In this document: positions 21,573 through 33,024 of the stretch, piece by piece
Position numbering within the stretch: position 1 is the first letter of the stretch
Layout: each line of letters begins with the position of its first letter
NCBI GenBank assembly: GCA_023055425.1
Contig: JALGPY010000001.1
Location: 112,201,057-112,265,056, forward strand
DNA: 64,000 nt
Direction: 5' to 3'
From: Linanthus parryae
Taxonomy: Eukaryota > Streptophyta > Magnoliopsida > Ericales > Polemoniaceae
Made by a program: the position numbers and the translations under genes
Notes under the pieces: model-generated
Database searches by the model: none
Told to the model about the DNA's origin: nothing
What the model saw: only the letters and a program-made list of their open reading frames with translations

Positions 21573-21759
21573 GGACCTGTTTGAATAACATGGTGGGACT
21601 TGTACAAGGTGGATGTTTGGATTTGATGGTTTTGGTTTTGAGGTTTTGACTTTTATGTGAGTTAAAAAAATGAGTGGAATGTGGGTCATACAAATTTTGG
21701 ATTAATTTTTGATTAACTTTTTGTGGAAGTTAACCAAACCATGATATCCAAACAGGACC
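21573..21759. mobile_element. Short MITE with GGACCTGTTTG termini
   Basis: GGACCTGTTTGAATAACATGG at the left is mirrored by CCATGATATCCAAACAGGACC at the right. The possible 3-bp duplication ATC would suit a PIF/Harbinger- or CACTA-like origin. 187 bp, non-coding. Confidence 0.7.
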
Positions 21760-24677
21760 ATCCACTTTCGCGTGTGTCGAGCAGTAAGTGTATTTTGCTC
21801 TAGAATCCCCTAAAATCACTCTGAATCATAGATCTATGTTTCAGTTATGATCAGTGTGAAGTAACCCCATTCTAAAATGCCTGAACTCAGAGGAGATATT
21901 GTGAACATGAATTGGTCGAAATTAGCATGTGCAGACGGCCGACCCGTAAGATTTTCCCACGATTAGCAATCACAAGAGGAAGATATTTTCCTCTGTTGTG
22001 TTCTTGTAACTGCTTCAACTACCTCACAGGTGTATGGTGGATGTTAGGCCTCTGTGATCCTTTAGATCTTTGGTTGTGCTTATGGCCGGATCTGGCAAGA
22101 GAAAAAGGTACCACCTGCATCACAAAAAATATCTCTTGTTCTTGGGGGAAAACAAAATATCTTTTGTACTCTCCATGATGAATCACTCCCTCCTTTTTTC
22201 TGATAGGACATCATCATTGTCTTGAATTTCTCAACCTAGATTCTGTGTAAGTTTGGTATGGCTCGTTGAAATTTGAAGTTTAATTTTGAATTGGCGGGTA
22301 AAAAGGTCTCTAACTTAAGTGATTACAGTTGAATATCTTAATAATCTGATGAAAGATTTGTAATACAAGGATTTTAAGTAGCACATCCAAACCAGCCCAA
22401 TTTGGTGTTGGGTTTATCGCGATTCTTTTCTTTTCTGTAGTTAATTTACGTCAAATTATATTGGGATTCGGGCGGCTACTGAGCTTTTGTAAGTGGAATA
22501 TATCATTTTTCCCCCTCTCTTGTTGAATTGCCTAGCCTAGTTAAGATTATGAGATATTTGTTTGAAGGTTTGAGAGTGATGGATTTGTGTTACTCAAATG
22601 ATTGGATTAGATAAATCAGGCCAATAAAGTTGATTGAGTTGGTAAGGCTCATCTACTCACTGTTTCGAGACTTGGGTCCGAGTTCCCGATGTTTGCTAGC
22701 TGGGATGGGATGAAGCAGCCTACTCTCTCCCTAAACTTTTTCTACACCAAAAATATAGAAATAGAGAAATCACCAAAAGAGCGAGACTAGAGGATTCACC
22801 CATTGGCTTCTACTCAAATACAAATGAGACAACACTATTATGGTGTCGGATGAAAATCCGGTTCTTCTATCTGGTTAAGCTGAATAAGCTCCTCCCACTA
22901 GAAGGTTTGATCCCCCAATGACAATGGTCAATGTATGAATGTTCAAATATGAAAACACTTGTCTTGTGATCAGATAATAGGGTTTCGAACAGAATGAACC
23001 AGTTTGCACTTTGCAGTGCCCTAACCTAATAGTAGTTCTCTAGGATTCTTCAAGGGAAAAGTATAATCTCATCCGTACTGCTGCCACAAGTCATGGAAAG
23101 CTATGAAGACACACTTGTCTTAACTTGTCTTTGATGAATTATTGAGAGCAGATGAATTGGTCCCTCCTCTCTTCCTTCAATAATAATAAGACCAAGGAGG
23201 AGCTTGTTCTTGTAGTCCCAAAAGTATCTAATGAGCTTGTTGTCCACATGGCCTATTCATTGAGACCCACCCTCCTTCCAGTTCGCATATATCATTGCCG
23301 ACATAAGAGACCCCGAAAAGTACGTGACATGTGGATGCCCATGTACTCTTTACCACCACATGATTTGTCATCCAATTAGATTCTGCGAGGTTATCGTACA
23401 ATCATACTCCAGATCACTACAACCACTTCATTTTAGACGATTAAACTTACAATCTTGAGCTGATGTCAAACTTGAATGAGATCAAAATCCGAAGTCAACT
23501 TGCCAAAGGGTTTATACAAACTCATTTATGACCCCAACATTACTCCGGTGTGAATGAGTAGATCGAGTTGGAAGTTGGAACTCATGAATAAGCAACGTGT
23601 TCGGTCGTCTACTTTGTTTGCTTGCTTGCCAACTGCGATGTTTGGACTTGTAATCTGGCTCTCTGTAAAGAGTAAGAAAAATAACCTTTACTAAGATAAT
23701 ATGTGAAGAACGGTCTCTTGCCCTTAGGAGGACCTCTAATTCTTCACTAACGAGAAAAAAAAGGAAAGAAAAGAAAAGAAAACAGCACATATTAGCAGCC
23801 TCTAATTTCGCTACTTTAGTTAAGAAGAAAGAAAGCGAACAAACGACACAGCATGTGTTAAAGGGAGAGATTGAACATGGTTGGTATTAGGTCCTCTTAA
23901 CTCAACATATTCATGTGGCAGTACAAGTAACTTGTAATTGCACCTCTCGTTGTCTCATTATACGTCTTTGATATAAAATCGAATGTCACGTTGTCTTTTT
24001 CAAGTCATTAATCTTCACGACTTAAAAATAGTATTTCGAAACATGTTAAGGAGACCAGAACCAAGTTTTGTTTCCATTTCTTGGAAACTAATTCCAAATC
24101 AAATTGGTGAAGGGAAAAAAATCCCACCACGATCTTGGTCGATCTAGGGGATTTAAGGTATCGAAAGAGCCAATTGCACCTTTCTTTATCACATCAAACT
24201 TTTTTCTGACAAAATTGAATACGTTAGTAATAACTTTGTGACCATAACGGATGATGACCCAGGACCACCTAACTCTAGAGAGCGAGCACCATAAAGGATT
24301 TTCACTTCACTAAAAAAGTTTTTGTTTGCGAAACTAAATTCCAAACAGAAGAAGGAAAAAAAAAAATCTCACCGTGATCATATTCATTTGATCTAGGGGA
24401 TTCACTATGACATACTATTACAAACACAAGACAACAACAACGTCAAACAAACAAACAGAGCAACTCCATAGGCAAAACCAAGAAAAAGCCCAGAGAATAA
24501 TTCAAGAGCACAAGTCATTTAATTTGCCTTGAGCCAAACAGAGCCCTCTCTTTTCGTTCATCCATCCATCTATAGCCATTTCTGTGTTCGTCATCCATCT
24601 TTCCTCCTCCACCATTTCATTAATGCAAAATATATACACGCGGGGGGTCTCGTGCACCAACAATGATACGGCGTCGT
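21760..24677. other. Intergenic, no supported gene
   Basis: Open frames at 21912-22178, 23152-23379 and 23512-23790 are short, lack recognisable domains and are not joined by convincing splice sites. The purine-rich run at 23755-23785 is low complexity. Confidence 0.45.
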
Positions 24678-25369
24678 TCAGTTGGAGGTGATGACGTTGC
24701 AATTAGGCGTTCCCGGCGATTTTGATTTGTCGAGGATTGACCACATGACCTGAACGTCTTCGTAGCCACAGGCCATGACTTCTCCGTGGAGGAGCTCCAT
24801 CACTCGATGATCATGCCCTGAAACACAAATCACAACCCACTATTAGATCTCTACGTTCATCAGACACTTGGATTCCCAGTCTGTTTGGTATCAGCTGAAA
24901 ATCTATAAATAAAAAATATATCGAGCTGTTGGAGATGAGAGAAACAGACTTTAAAAAATTTGTTTCGTAACAGCTGAAAATCTAAAAGTTAGCTTGGAAT
25001 AACGTTGAAAATTGTTTGAAAATTTGGAACTGTTTGCAGTCAGACTGCAAGTAATTTCCAGATTCTCTCACATTACGCAGATTTTCAGCTACTCAAGATT
25101 TTCAACGTTCCAGCGAATATGCTGTGAACATGTTAATTTGCAGATTTATGCTGTGAACATGTTAATTTGCAGATTTTCAGCTCGAAACTGTGATTAAAAT
25201 CAGTGGTTCCCAAAACAGAAGTGAAGCAACATTGTGCTATGATGATCAACCTGAGAGAACATATAGAAGTAGTACCTTGTTGTTGGGTCTTCTGGTTGTG
25301 ATCTCTGTGTTGTTGTTTGCGGGATTTGCGGAAGGGAGATGTGATTGATTTGATCCAACTTGAAGTCAT
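24678..25369 (-). CDS. Small plant protein of unknown function (77 aa, two exons)
   Basis: On the - strand, exon 1 is 25369-25276 (ATG at 25369) and exon 2 is 24817-24678 (TGA at 24680-24678). The intron 25275-24818 has a GT donor and a CAG acceptor, and the split Gly codon keeps frame. The protein starts MTSSWIKSITSPFRKSRKQQ, is basic and hydrophilic at first, and ends with HRVMELLHGEVMACGYEDVQ followed by VMWSILDKSKS. I recall this SSWIKSITSPF...MACxYEDVQVMWSILDKS pattern from small angiosperm proteins annotated as uncharacterised; no function is known to me. There is no signal peptide or membrane segment. A TATA box lies 128 bp upstream of the ATG. The internal exon reading frame continues past the donor to a stop, so intron retention would give a different 78-aa product. 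An alternative, a chance ORF, is unlikely because splicing joins two coherent halves. Confidence 0.85.
24879..25195. mobile_element. Possible fold-back MITE in the intron of the 77-aa gene
   Basis: CAGTCTGTTTGGTATCAGCTGAAAATCT near the left is partly mirrored by CAGATTTTCAGCT motifs near 25080 and 25171. Similar CATACCAAACAGATTGTG and CTGGTACCACACAGACC sequence occurs at about 48628-48720, suggesting a dispersed family. Precise ends and target duplication are not clear. Confidence 0.35.
25119..25176. repeat. 29-bp tandem duplication in the intron
   Basis: ATGCTGTGAACATGTTAATT followed by TGCAGATTT occurs twice in a row, effectively without change, which suggests a recent event. Confidence 0.9.
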
Positions 25370-25496
25370 ATTTGTGTGTGTATGAAGGAGAGAAAGAGAA
25401 GAGAAGAGGTGACAAAAGTAGCCAAAAATGAAAGGGGGGAAATTTTGATTGAAGCTGAGAGCTTGAGTTTTTTTGGAGAGGGTGATGTATACAGGG

Positions 25497-25504
25497 TATA
25501 TATA
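25497..25504 (-). promoter_or_regulatory. TATA box of the 77-aa gene
   Basis: CTTATATATACCC on the - strand places TATATATA 128 bp upstream of the start codon, a reasonable distance for a plant core promoter with a leader of about 95 nt. Confidence 0.5.
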
Positions 25505-25559
25505 AGACGACTTATAGAGAAGAGAGTAAGAGGGCAGGCAACAAGATCCGTGAGATGAG

Positions 25560-26168
25560 GTTTGTTTGATGATAGAGTGGAGAGGTGAAGACTTCTTCTA
25601 TTCTATCCAAGGATCACACCTTTTATTTTATTTTTATTTAAAATTACTTAAAATTATACTATAGTTATTTTTTTTTTCTTTTTTTTTTTTGAATCAAAAT
25701 TATAGTATAGTTCTTGTAGTAGTAATTTTCTTATCTCGAAGTTCACCGACTGCATGTCGCAGTGTGCACATGGGCGTTTTCTCTCTCAAACACGTGAACT
25801 CTCTCCTCTTTCTCTTGCCTTTTCTGATGCTTGACGTATACCCAACAAGAACAAGTATTAGTATTAGTAGGAGGCACGCTCTCTCTAATCATATAATGGG
25901 CATTTGCAATTAAAAGCCCCACCTCCTATATTTAGGGGCTCTTGCCAAATCCCCATTTGGTATTAGCAAACTCTAATTCTCGTGCAATAACCTGCAAACA
26001 CACTACAAACCTAAACAAACCCGATAAAAGCCTCGCAGTTGATAATTCTAATAGGCAGTCCCATGAATTTCCATTCATTAGAATGAGTAGAAGAGAGGGG
26101 ATGTAAATGCAATTGTGAAAAGGCGTGTGATAGTGTGTATTGAGGGAGCTATGCATCTTTTACTAAAG
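25560..26168. other. Intergenic/promoter region upstream of the 77-aa gene
   Basis: Contains AT-rich runs (about 25620-25690, with poly-T) and no recognisable gene. Open frames here are short and unsupported. Confidence 0.45.
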
Positions 26169-26177
26169 CTTATAACT

Positions 26178-26899
26178 TGGGATGACAATTTGGTCCGGTC
26201 TGATCCGAGATCCGAGTGATCCGATCCAAATGGATCAAGTCCAAATCCGGTCCAATTTAAATGAACTGTATAAGGATTATGAAAGCAAGATCCGAACGGA
26301 TATGGATCCGAATTTGGATCATAGCTCATATATGTTGGATATCCGATTCCATCCAATCCGAGGACTTTCTATTTTACAAAAATGCCCTAAATTATATTTA
26401 ACAATAAATATACATACTATTATATCAAATTTTAAATTTAATTTCTTCCATAGTTTCACTAACCATAGTCTCACATAAATCACCGACCTTATGAGCAATG
26501 AACAATGAGTTAGGGCAATTTTATCGTGTGTTAATTTTGATTAAATTTGTGGATGATATGGTGTAATAATTTTTTGTGTGGCATTATATTTTTTATTTGT
26601 GATTTGAAGATGTGAAGGTCTTGTTGATATGGAACTAAATCTTGTTTCGGCGTTGTCGTAATATTTGACGTTTTCTTTATTTTGGGTTCTTTGGAAAATC
26701 CGACCTGGATCCGATCCGATTTGTGTCTCATGGATTTTCGAATCGAATATGAATTTTGTACTTTAGATCCGATCTGAATCCGATCCGAATCCGCCAAAGA
26801 TCCGTTTGAATCCGGATCGGTTCAGATCTGGATCTACCATTCGTATTCGGATATGGATATAGGTGGATCGGATCCGAGTCCGATCCGTTGTCATCCATA
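26178..26899. mobile_element. GATCCG-rich element with inverted GGATGACAA ends
   Basis: The left end TGGGATGACAATTTGG and right end CGTTGTCATCCATA are inverted. Both ~150-bp flanks are dense in GATCCG, GGATC and CGGATC motifs in opposite orientation, around a plain AT-rich core. Flanking CTTATAACT (26169-26177) and CTTGTAACT (26900-26908) match at 8 of 9 bases, consistent with hAT or Mutator-like insertion. No transposase. Relatives occur at about 31900-32575 and 49393-49956. Confidence 0.7.
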
Positions 26900-27039
26900 C
26901 TTGTAACTGCTATAACAACCTGTAACGACTTTAACTAGGTGATATTCGGTAACGGATGGTATAACAAATGCTTCATCTTCTTTCTCTAACTCCCTCTCAC
27001 CGAGTTCATCATTTACATATCCATGGGCGAGTTCAGTTC

Positions 27040-27310
27040 TTCTATGTTGTATCAGAGCCACTAGAAACTCGATGCTCGTCTTCTCGATCCTCCATTCTCT
27101 ATTTTGCCGAATCGTCTTATTTGCTTCATTTATGCCGTCTCCAGCAACTGATATAGCCCTGGCCAATGATCTTCATGCTGGCCTCAAATTCTTTATCTGT
27201 AATCTGAATTCTCTTGCTCAAATCAAGCTCGATAAAAGCAATTATTGTATGGCGCGCACATATGTTCACAATCCTACATGTGAATGCTCCTACTGGTTTC
27301 ATTACCACTT
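27040..27310 (+). pseudogene. Ty1/Copia gag 5' fragment with primer-binding-site-like sequence
   Basis: ATCAGAGCCACTAG at about 27050 resembles the initiator-Met tRNA primer site (TATCAGAGC) that follows Copia LTRs. Downstream, INLNSLAQIKLDKSNY-like coding (read as FFICNLNSLAQIKLDKSNYC) matches the start of Copia gag (...KLD.SNY..W). It then breaks down. The upstream LTR is not delimited because the GATCCG element ends at 26899. Confidence 0.45.
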
Positions 27311-27550
27311 CTGAGTTCTGGCTAACTTCATCCTCTCCAACACCAATGAACCGAATGCAACAGTATCTCTGACTTACTCACAATGGTTTCTGAAAAATCA
27401 GCACCTCAAGAGTGCCCTAATTGTTTCAATTTCAGCCACAGTTCTCCTGGTAATCCTACATCTGCCTCATGCCGTTTCAATTTGTCTTGCGTTTGAGCAG
27501 CGATTTGTTTTGTTATCACGTTCGCACATACATCAGTTGAAGCTTTGGTT

Positions 27551-28800
27551 GTAACACCCCCAATGTCCATAGGAGTCGGAGACTGGGAGGTACCCTCTGT
27601 ATAGGGGATTTTAACCTTTCGTACAAGGAGTGGTAACAACAAATAAGTGAAAAGAAACATCAAACTATTGATTCATTACGATAATAATTAACAACATTCG
27701 CGACTGGTTTCAAACATGACACTTAGTCTAATAAAAGATATTTTACAACAAAATTTGGCTCTCCGGATTAACTACTAAAGATAAACTACTAACTTTGCCA
27801 CTGTTTGCATGAGATCGCGGTCGTGATTCTAGCGCATTTCCCGAAGTAAACTAGTCATATACCTGTGGTGGGGAATTAAAAGGAACACATATATTGCAGC
27901 GAGAGTATCGGTAAAAACTTAGTAAATACACAACTTAGCATGTGAATATAGAGGCTAAGACATGTTACATGGTTTTGTGTTTAAAAGAGTTTGAACAGTA
28001 ACATAGTGTAAGTATAAATATCAGAGCAAAGACTTTGAACTATTTTATAAATATAAGTACGCATATAATTGTACGATTATCAGAGTTCCAAAAAGTTGTT
28101 TATTTCTAATGTGAAAGTTATGATGATTAGCTGATTCGTATATCGAGTTATTCGTAAGCTTTTGAATACACAAGGAAACAAGTCAAATTATTAGTTCATG
28201 GTAACCAGGGTAAATAGTAACACATGATAGTGGCGTATAGACGGTGTTGAATATCCATCCTTTCTGCCAAGCGTAGTTGATCCGTTTTCCATCCCGCTAG
28301 TCATAATACGAATACCCAACTATACCTTAAGTTTCCACACCCCTTAAGATTGTAAGTCAGAAGAGTAGTACTAGATGATGTACTCCAGCCTACGTCGAAA
28401 GGAGTAGGGACACCCGGAGTCCCCATATTTTTAGGGACCGAAGCCCAAGAAATCACAACCTGATAACATTTATGGGGACTGGATCCCAAGGAATCACAAT
28501 ATAATCGACCCAACTGGTCCGATACTTGCGAATCTTCCACTTTACGTTATTGATGAGTTCTGATTTAGTGTGACATTTGAACATGACGTTTTCTGAGCTC
28601 GGATATGAATAAAGTTATGATTTTAAATCAAGTACAACACATTTATCGAGTAGAGATAAAGTGTGATATTTATTTCAAATAAAAAAATAGATCGCATGAA
28701 AGAAACAGACACGCATGACTAAGCATGTAAACTCACACGAAGAAAGAACAATGCATATTAGGCTAAGCATGCAAACTCACCGTGAGGGCCATAGAGTGCT
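27551..28800 (+). repeat. Possible LTR (TGTAACACCCCC start), end not found
   Basis: TGTAACACCCCCAATGTCC at 27551 is a typical Ty3/Gypsy LTR opening, and the following sequence lacks coding capacity. I cannot find the LTR end or a partner copy. The end coordinate is nominal. Confidence 0.3.
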
Positions 28801-28919
28801 AGCTAGTACGCTACTCGCAAACCACGTCATGATCTGCTGCAATCGTTGAAATCATGCTCTACAATCATACACTCAAACTTCTAATCACAACCAATGTCTT
28901 GTCGCAAGTAGATAATGCA

Positions 28920-29810
28920 TATATCATATATGATACACAAGTGAAAAAACATAAGTAATTATAAACACCTAATTTATTATCTGAACTAATATTAAGTTAG
29001 AATTCCGAAATTGATTTTAAGAAGTTAAAGAATAAATCTTAAGAAGATGAAACTAATTATAGAATAATTAAATAAGCTTTTAGTTATTTTATTGATAAAG
29101 TAAACAATGACTATGCTATTTAATAAAACATAATAATTTAAGAAATTGAAAACCAAATACTAAATAGTTACAGAAGTGATTTAGTATATTTATTAAAGTA
29201 AACAAGTATTATTGATAACTATTTAACATTCAAATCACATTCTAAAAAACATTCAAATTACAATTACTAGAAATTATTAAAAAATGAAATTCAAATTAAA
29301 TCGTATAAAATAATATTTCTAATAATCATAAAGAGACACCTCTAATTAAGAATTCATTTTATCATATTTCACAATTACTATTTAATTGACATAAAAATTA
29401 CTTTACTTTAACAAAGACAATATTTAATTAAGCACGTATATTTTTTGGTAGAAAGAATAATATCATTATTTATAAAGATTTGAAAAACTTAATATCTAAT
29501 AAATTTATAAGAAATTTTGATTTAATTAATAATGAATATATTATTATTTAATTATATATTTATACACACACAAAATGTATATTTTTTTAACTTATTTTTC
29601 AAGAAAAAAAATTAGAAATATTTAATTATAACTAATTTGTAATTTATAGAAATTTATCTTTTTTTTACATTACCAAAATATATACTGTCATTTACTTATT
29701 TATAAAATATACTTAGTAAACTTTAAATAACAGTATAAATTATTTAAACAAAATGTAAGATAAATAAATTTATATATATATATATAAGTGCAAATTGTAA
29801 AAATACAACA
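28920..29810. other. Strongly AT-rich stretch
   Basis: Close to 80-85% A+T by eye, with many TTTAAATA/TTATTTA words and a TATATATATATA run at about 29772. No gene. It could be a matrix-attachment-like region or decayed repeat; neither can be shown here. Confidence 0.6.
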
Positions 29811-30243
29811 AGACTCCTAGAGTTTACTAGAAACTATAATCACTTACCCCCACTAATTAATGAACTTTTTGTTTTTAACAAATTCTACCCCTCCAGGTTG
29901 ATATTATGCCATCTTCTCTAAGGCACAACATGAATTCAAAATCAAATATTGACAATCAAAATGAACTAGGAGAAGATTTAGATCTTACTCACACCAAAAA
30001 CGCGTAGAAGCGGTGAAGAAACGAGGCAGGTCGAGCTTGTTTCGGTGGTGGTTGGGGTGGTGATCGAGTGCGCCGCTCCACGACTTCTTAGGCTTTGATT
30101 GAGCTTCATCGAGCTCCTTGGACCTTCACAAAGTAATAGGGAAGGATTTTGGGGGCTCGGCGTTGCTTCGTTTTGCATGGTGAAAAGCTCAGTCGAGCTT
30201 CGGTGGCTGCCAAAAAAATATGGAGGTGGCGGCGTTCGTTGTT

Positions 30244-30425
30244 GCTAGTACTACTGCTACCTACTACTACTACTGCTGCTACTACTACTGCTGCTACTGC
30301 TACTGCTGCTCCTGCTACTACTGCTGCTGCTACTACTGCTGCTGCTGCTGCTGTTACTGCTGCTGCTGCTCCTCCTCCTCCTACTACTCTTACTACTACT
30401 ACAACTACTGCTGCTGCTGCTCCTG
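30244..30425. repeat. Compound trinucleotide repeat (CTA/CTG/CTC)n
   Basis: About 60 consecutive CTA, CTG, CTC or near-variant triplets. All six frames stay open through it, giving poly-Ala, poly-Ser, poly-Tyr/Cys and other artefact proteins. Upstream codons offer no recognisable gene. Confidence 0.93.
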
Positions 30426-30478
30426 AATTTGACCTCAACAAGATTCACAAGTAATGTTACGGGAAATGTCAAACAACA

Positions 30479-31883
30479 TGTTGGTTTTGGATGCCCTAGA
30501 GGCAATATGTTTAGTATGAACTTTAGTTGCTAGAATAATCATTGTATTATTTATGGAGATATTTAATATAATGAAGTAATTAGATTACAATTGTGTTGTT
30601 TATTTTAAATATCCCTTGTCCACTATATTGATTAATGGGACGATCAACTATAGACTAGTATGTGGGTACATTGATATGGGATATCAAGTCTAACACATGG
30701 GCATGCTTTAGGAGTAACGGCATACTGGATAGACCCACCACGAGAAGGCTACATTAGACTATGTCAACGTCACAAGTGCTTCTTGTTGTGCTAATGGTGT
30801 TGTAATCCTTAGACTTGAAGTCACTGGATTTTCTAGTTGTGAAATATCATGCTTTGATATTATCAAGCGTTACAATGTGACTGGTTAACTATAAAGATAA
30901 CAATCGGGCATGATACGAGGCAAGCTTAGAGGTGGCAGTGATGTAGACAGGATTTGTCCGTCCTACATAATAGGAGTAAATATCCACGGCCACTCGAGGG
31001 GTAGAGCTTATGGAATGTCTGACCAGACTCAGATAAATAAATATGGAGATATTGATGTTATCTGCATGGATAAGTCTATTCCCAGGATCGAGAAACTATG
31101 GATTGGATATATGAGTGTGACAAATATGTATCGTGTCCAATCCGGATATAGAGACAAAGGGATAACACAACACGGTAACATTGGGCACAAGGTTTGTCGG
31201 GATCACTGACTATTTCTATTAGTTGGGTGGCATAAATGTGTTGCTAGACACCGCTCTATGTTTGTAATAGTTACTAACAACTAAGTAGAAACCTATGGTG
31301 TCACACACCGTATGGATTAAACTGAATATGGGTATTAATTAGTTGGACTAATTGATAAAAGGAACATAATGCAACCACAAGCAAATTTAGTAGGACTAAT
31401 TTGCAAGTGGACTAATCCATATAAGGACATGATTAGTATTGGGGCAATTGTGTAGTTAATAAAAGAGTTATTAACTATATAAAGGAACTCTAGCTTGTTA
31501 TTTTCTCATCTAAGTCATTATTGATAGAAACATAACAAAGCAAGGAGAGAGAGCAAGTTGGGAGGCCAAAACCCCAATTCGTCCGCCCCTTGTGCCCTCG
31601 GTCCCCCTTAGGCGCGGCTCAAGCCTCGTTTTGCGTGATCCGTTCCTCCTTTCTTCCGTTTCTAGAACTACACGGTGTGAAGGATTCCAATTGAAGATCC
31701 AAGGTGTGGATACTCATAGACACGAAGACACAATTTTTTGTAGTGATCACAAAAACTAAGGTACACATGTTTCTACCCTAATCATGCTATGATTGCTTGC
31801 CTGTGATCCTTGGAAGAGTTTGAGCAGGATTGATTTTTGTTATTCCGCTGCGTAACCTGCATCAAAACCCTACACAACCCACA
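30479..31883 (+). repeat. Long LTR, family A copy 1
   Basis: Opens TGTTGGTTTTGGATGCCC and contains a TATA-like CTATATAAAGG (about 31472), followed by a GC-rich leader and a terminal T-rich part. Motifs in the same order (TGGATGCC/GTATATGTCC, CATGGGCATG/CATGAATATG, AGTGATGTAGA, GAGATATTGATGT) recur in the 37282-38589 copy, which has clear ends. The 3' end here (about 31883) is approximate, and no target duplication is evident. Confidence 0.65.
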
Positions 31884-31889
31884 TTGGGG

Positions 31890-32575
31890 ATGGGGACGTG
31901 TCAGATCTGTATTAGATCAACCTTTTCCCGATCAAGATCCGACCAAGATGAGTGAAATCTATTCCGGTCCAAATCCGTTCAGATAAGAGATGGATTCAGT
32001 TCGGATCAGGTTTCAGAGAGCTTATCCAAATTTGGTCCTGTTATCCATATAACATGTGGCCGGATCGAATCCGGATCGAGTTTGTAACAAAACTCAGATA
32101 ATAAACACCATAGGCTACTCTAAGATATGTTCACAAGTTAAGAAGGCTAAAACATTAAAAAAAAAGCTTTAAAAACGTAATTACTACTCCGAGTTCATGC
32201 ACAAAAGTTGAGGGGGCTAAAATTCGAAAAGTTCAGAAATATTACAGCTTAATCCACTAAAATAAAAGGGAGAAAAGTTTAGAAGTTGTTCACAAGTTCA
32301 ACCAAAATACGAAAATATGTTTTGTAGAAGTGAAAGTGGGGGAGTTATAATAGCATGATATTTTTTTGTGAACATATATAAGTCAGATAAGGTCAGAAAT
32401 CGATAGATCAGCCCTCTGATCGAAATCCGGATACGAATCCATCCCGTTCTTCATTTCCTGTTCCAAATCCGATCCAAAGTCCGATCAATTCTAAATAGGA
32501 CCGGATTTGGACAAGATCATTCGGCTCGGATCGCTCGGATATCGGAACCATCCGAGCGGAGTGGTTGCCATATTG
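31890..32575. repeat. GATCCG-rich element fragments
   Basis: Two blocks (about 31910-32080 and 32400-32570) are dense in GATCCG/CGGATC words around a plain core, with a right end GTGGTTGCCATA resembling the GTTGTCATCC / GTTGCCATCC ends of the other two family members. The left end is lost. Confidence 0.5.
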
Positions 32576-32887
32576 TTTAGAAAACAAGAAAGCAACCAAA
32601 TACTGCTTGGCTACTGAGTTCTCTAAACAACATGGATATTACCCGTTTAGAGATATTCTATGTTTTTGAAAAAAGAAAAGGCTGTATTCTGCTCTAACTG
32701 TTTACATCCATACGAGAATCGTGTTTCGCATCTTAGTATCTTTTGTACAAACTCTCCCCCCTCGCATTTGAGAGTAGTTGGGGATGAACCTTTAATCTCA
32801 TGGACTTATTTGCAAATATCTTTAAGGATAAAAGACATTGTCACCCCCTCAAGTTTGATGCAAAGACAGTTTCACAATTTCTATTTT

Positions 32888-33024
32888 GGGAAATGACACC
32901 CACCCCTTCAGTGTGCCAAATTTCATGACGCCAACACTCGTTAACTGTAACGTCGTTAGTTTGGGGTGGGAGTGTAAGATTCCTGAAGTTTGGTACCCTG
33001 AAAGGGGTGGAGATATCATTTCCC
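32888..33024. repeat. Imperfect 137-bp hairpin, likely MITE
   Basis: GGGAAATGACACCCACCCCTT at the left is mirrored by AAGGGGTGGAGATATCATTTCCC at the right, and weaker similarity extends outward (CCCCCTCAAG / AGGGGGT). There is an inner GGTGTGG-like core. No target duplication can be defined. Confidence 0.55.

Noticed and set aside
30106..30505. Overlapping open frames on both strands rich in Ala, Ser, Thr, Tyr or Cys
   Set aside because: All are by-products of the trinucleotide repeat, which cannot contain a stop in most frames.
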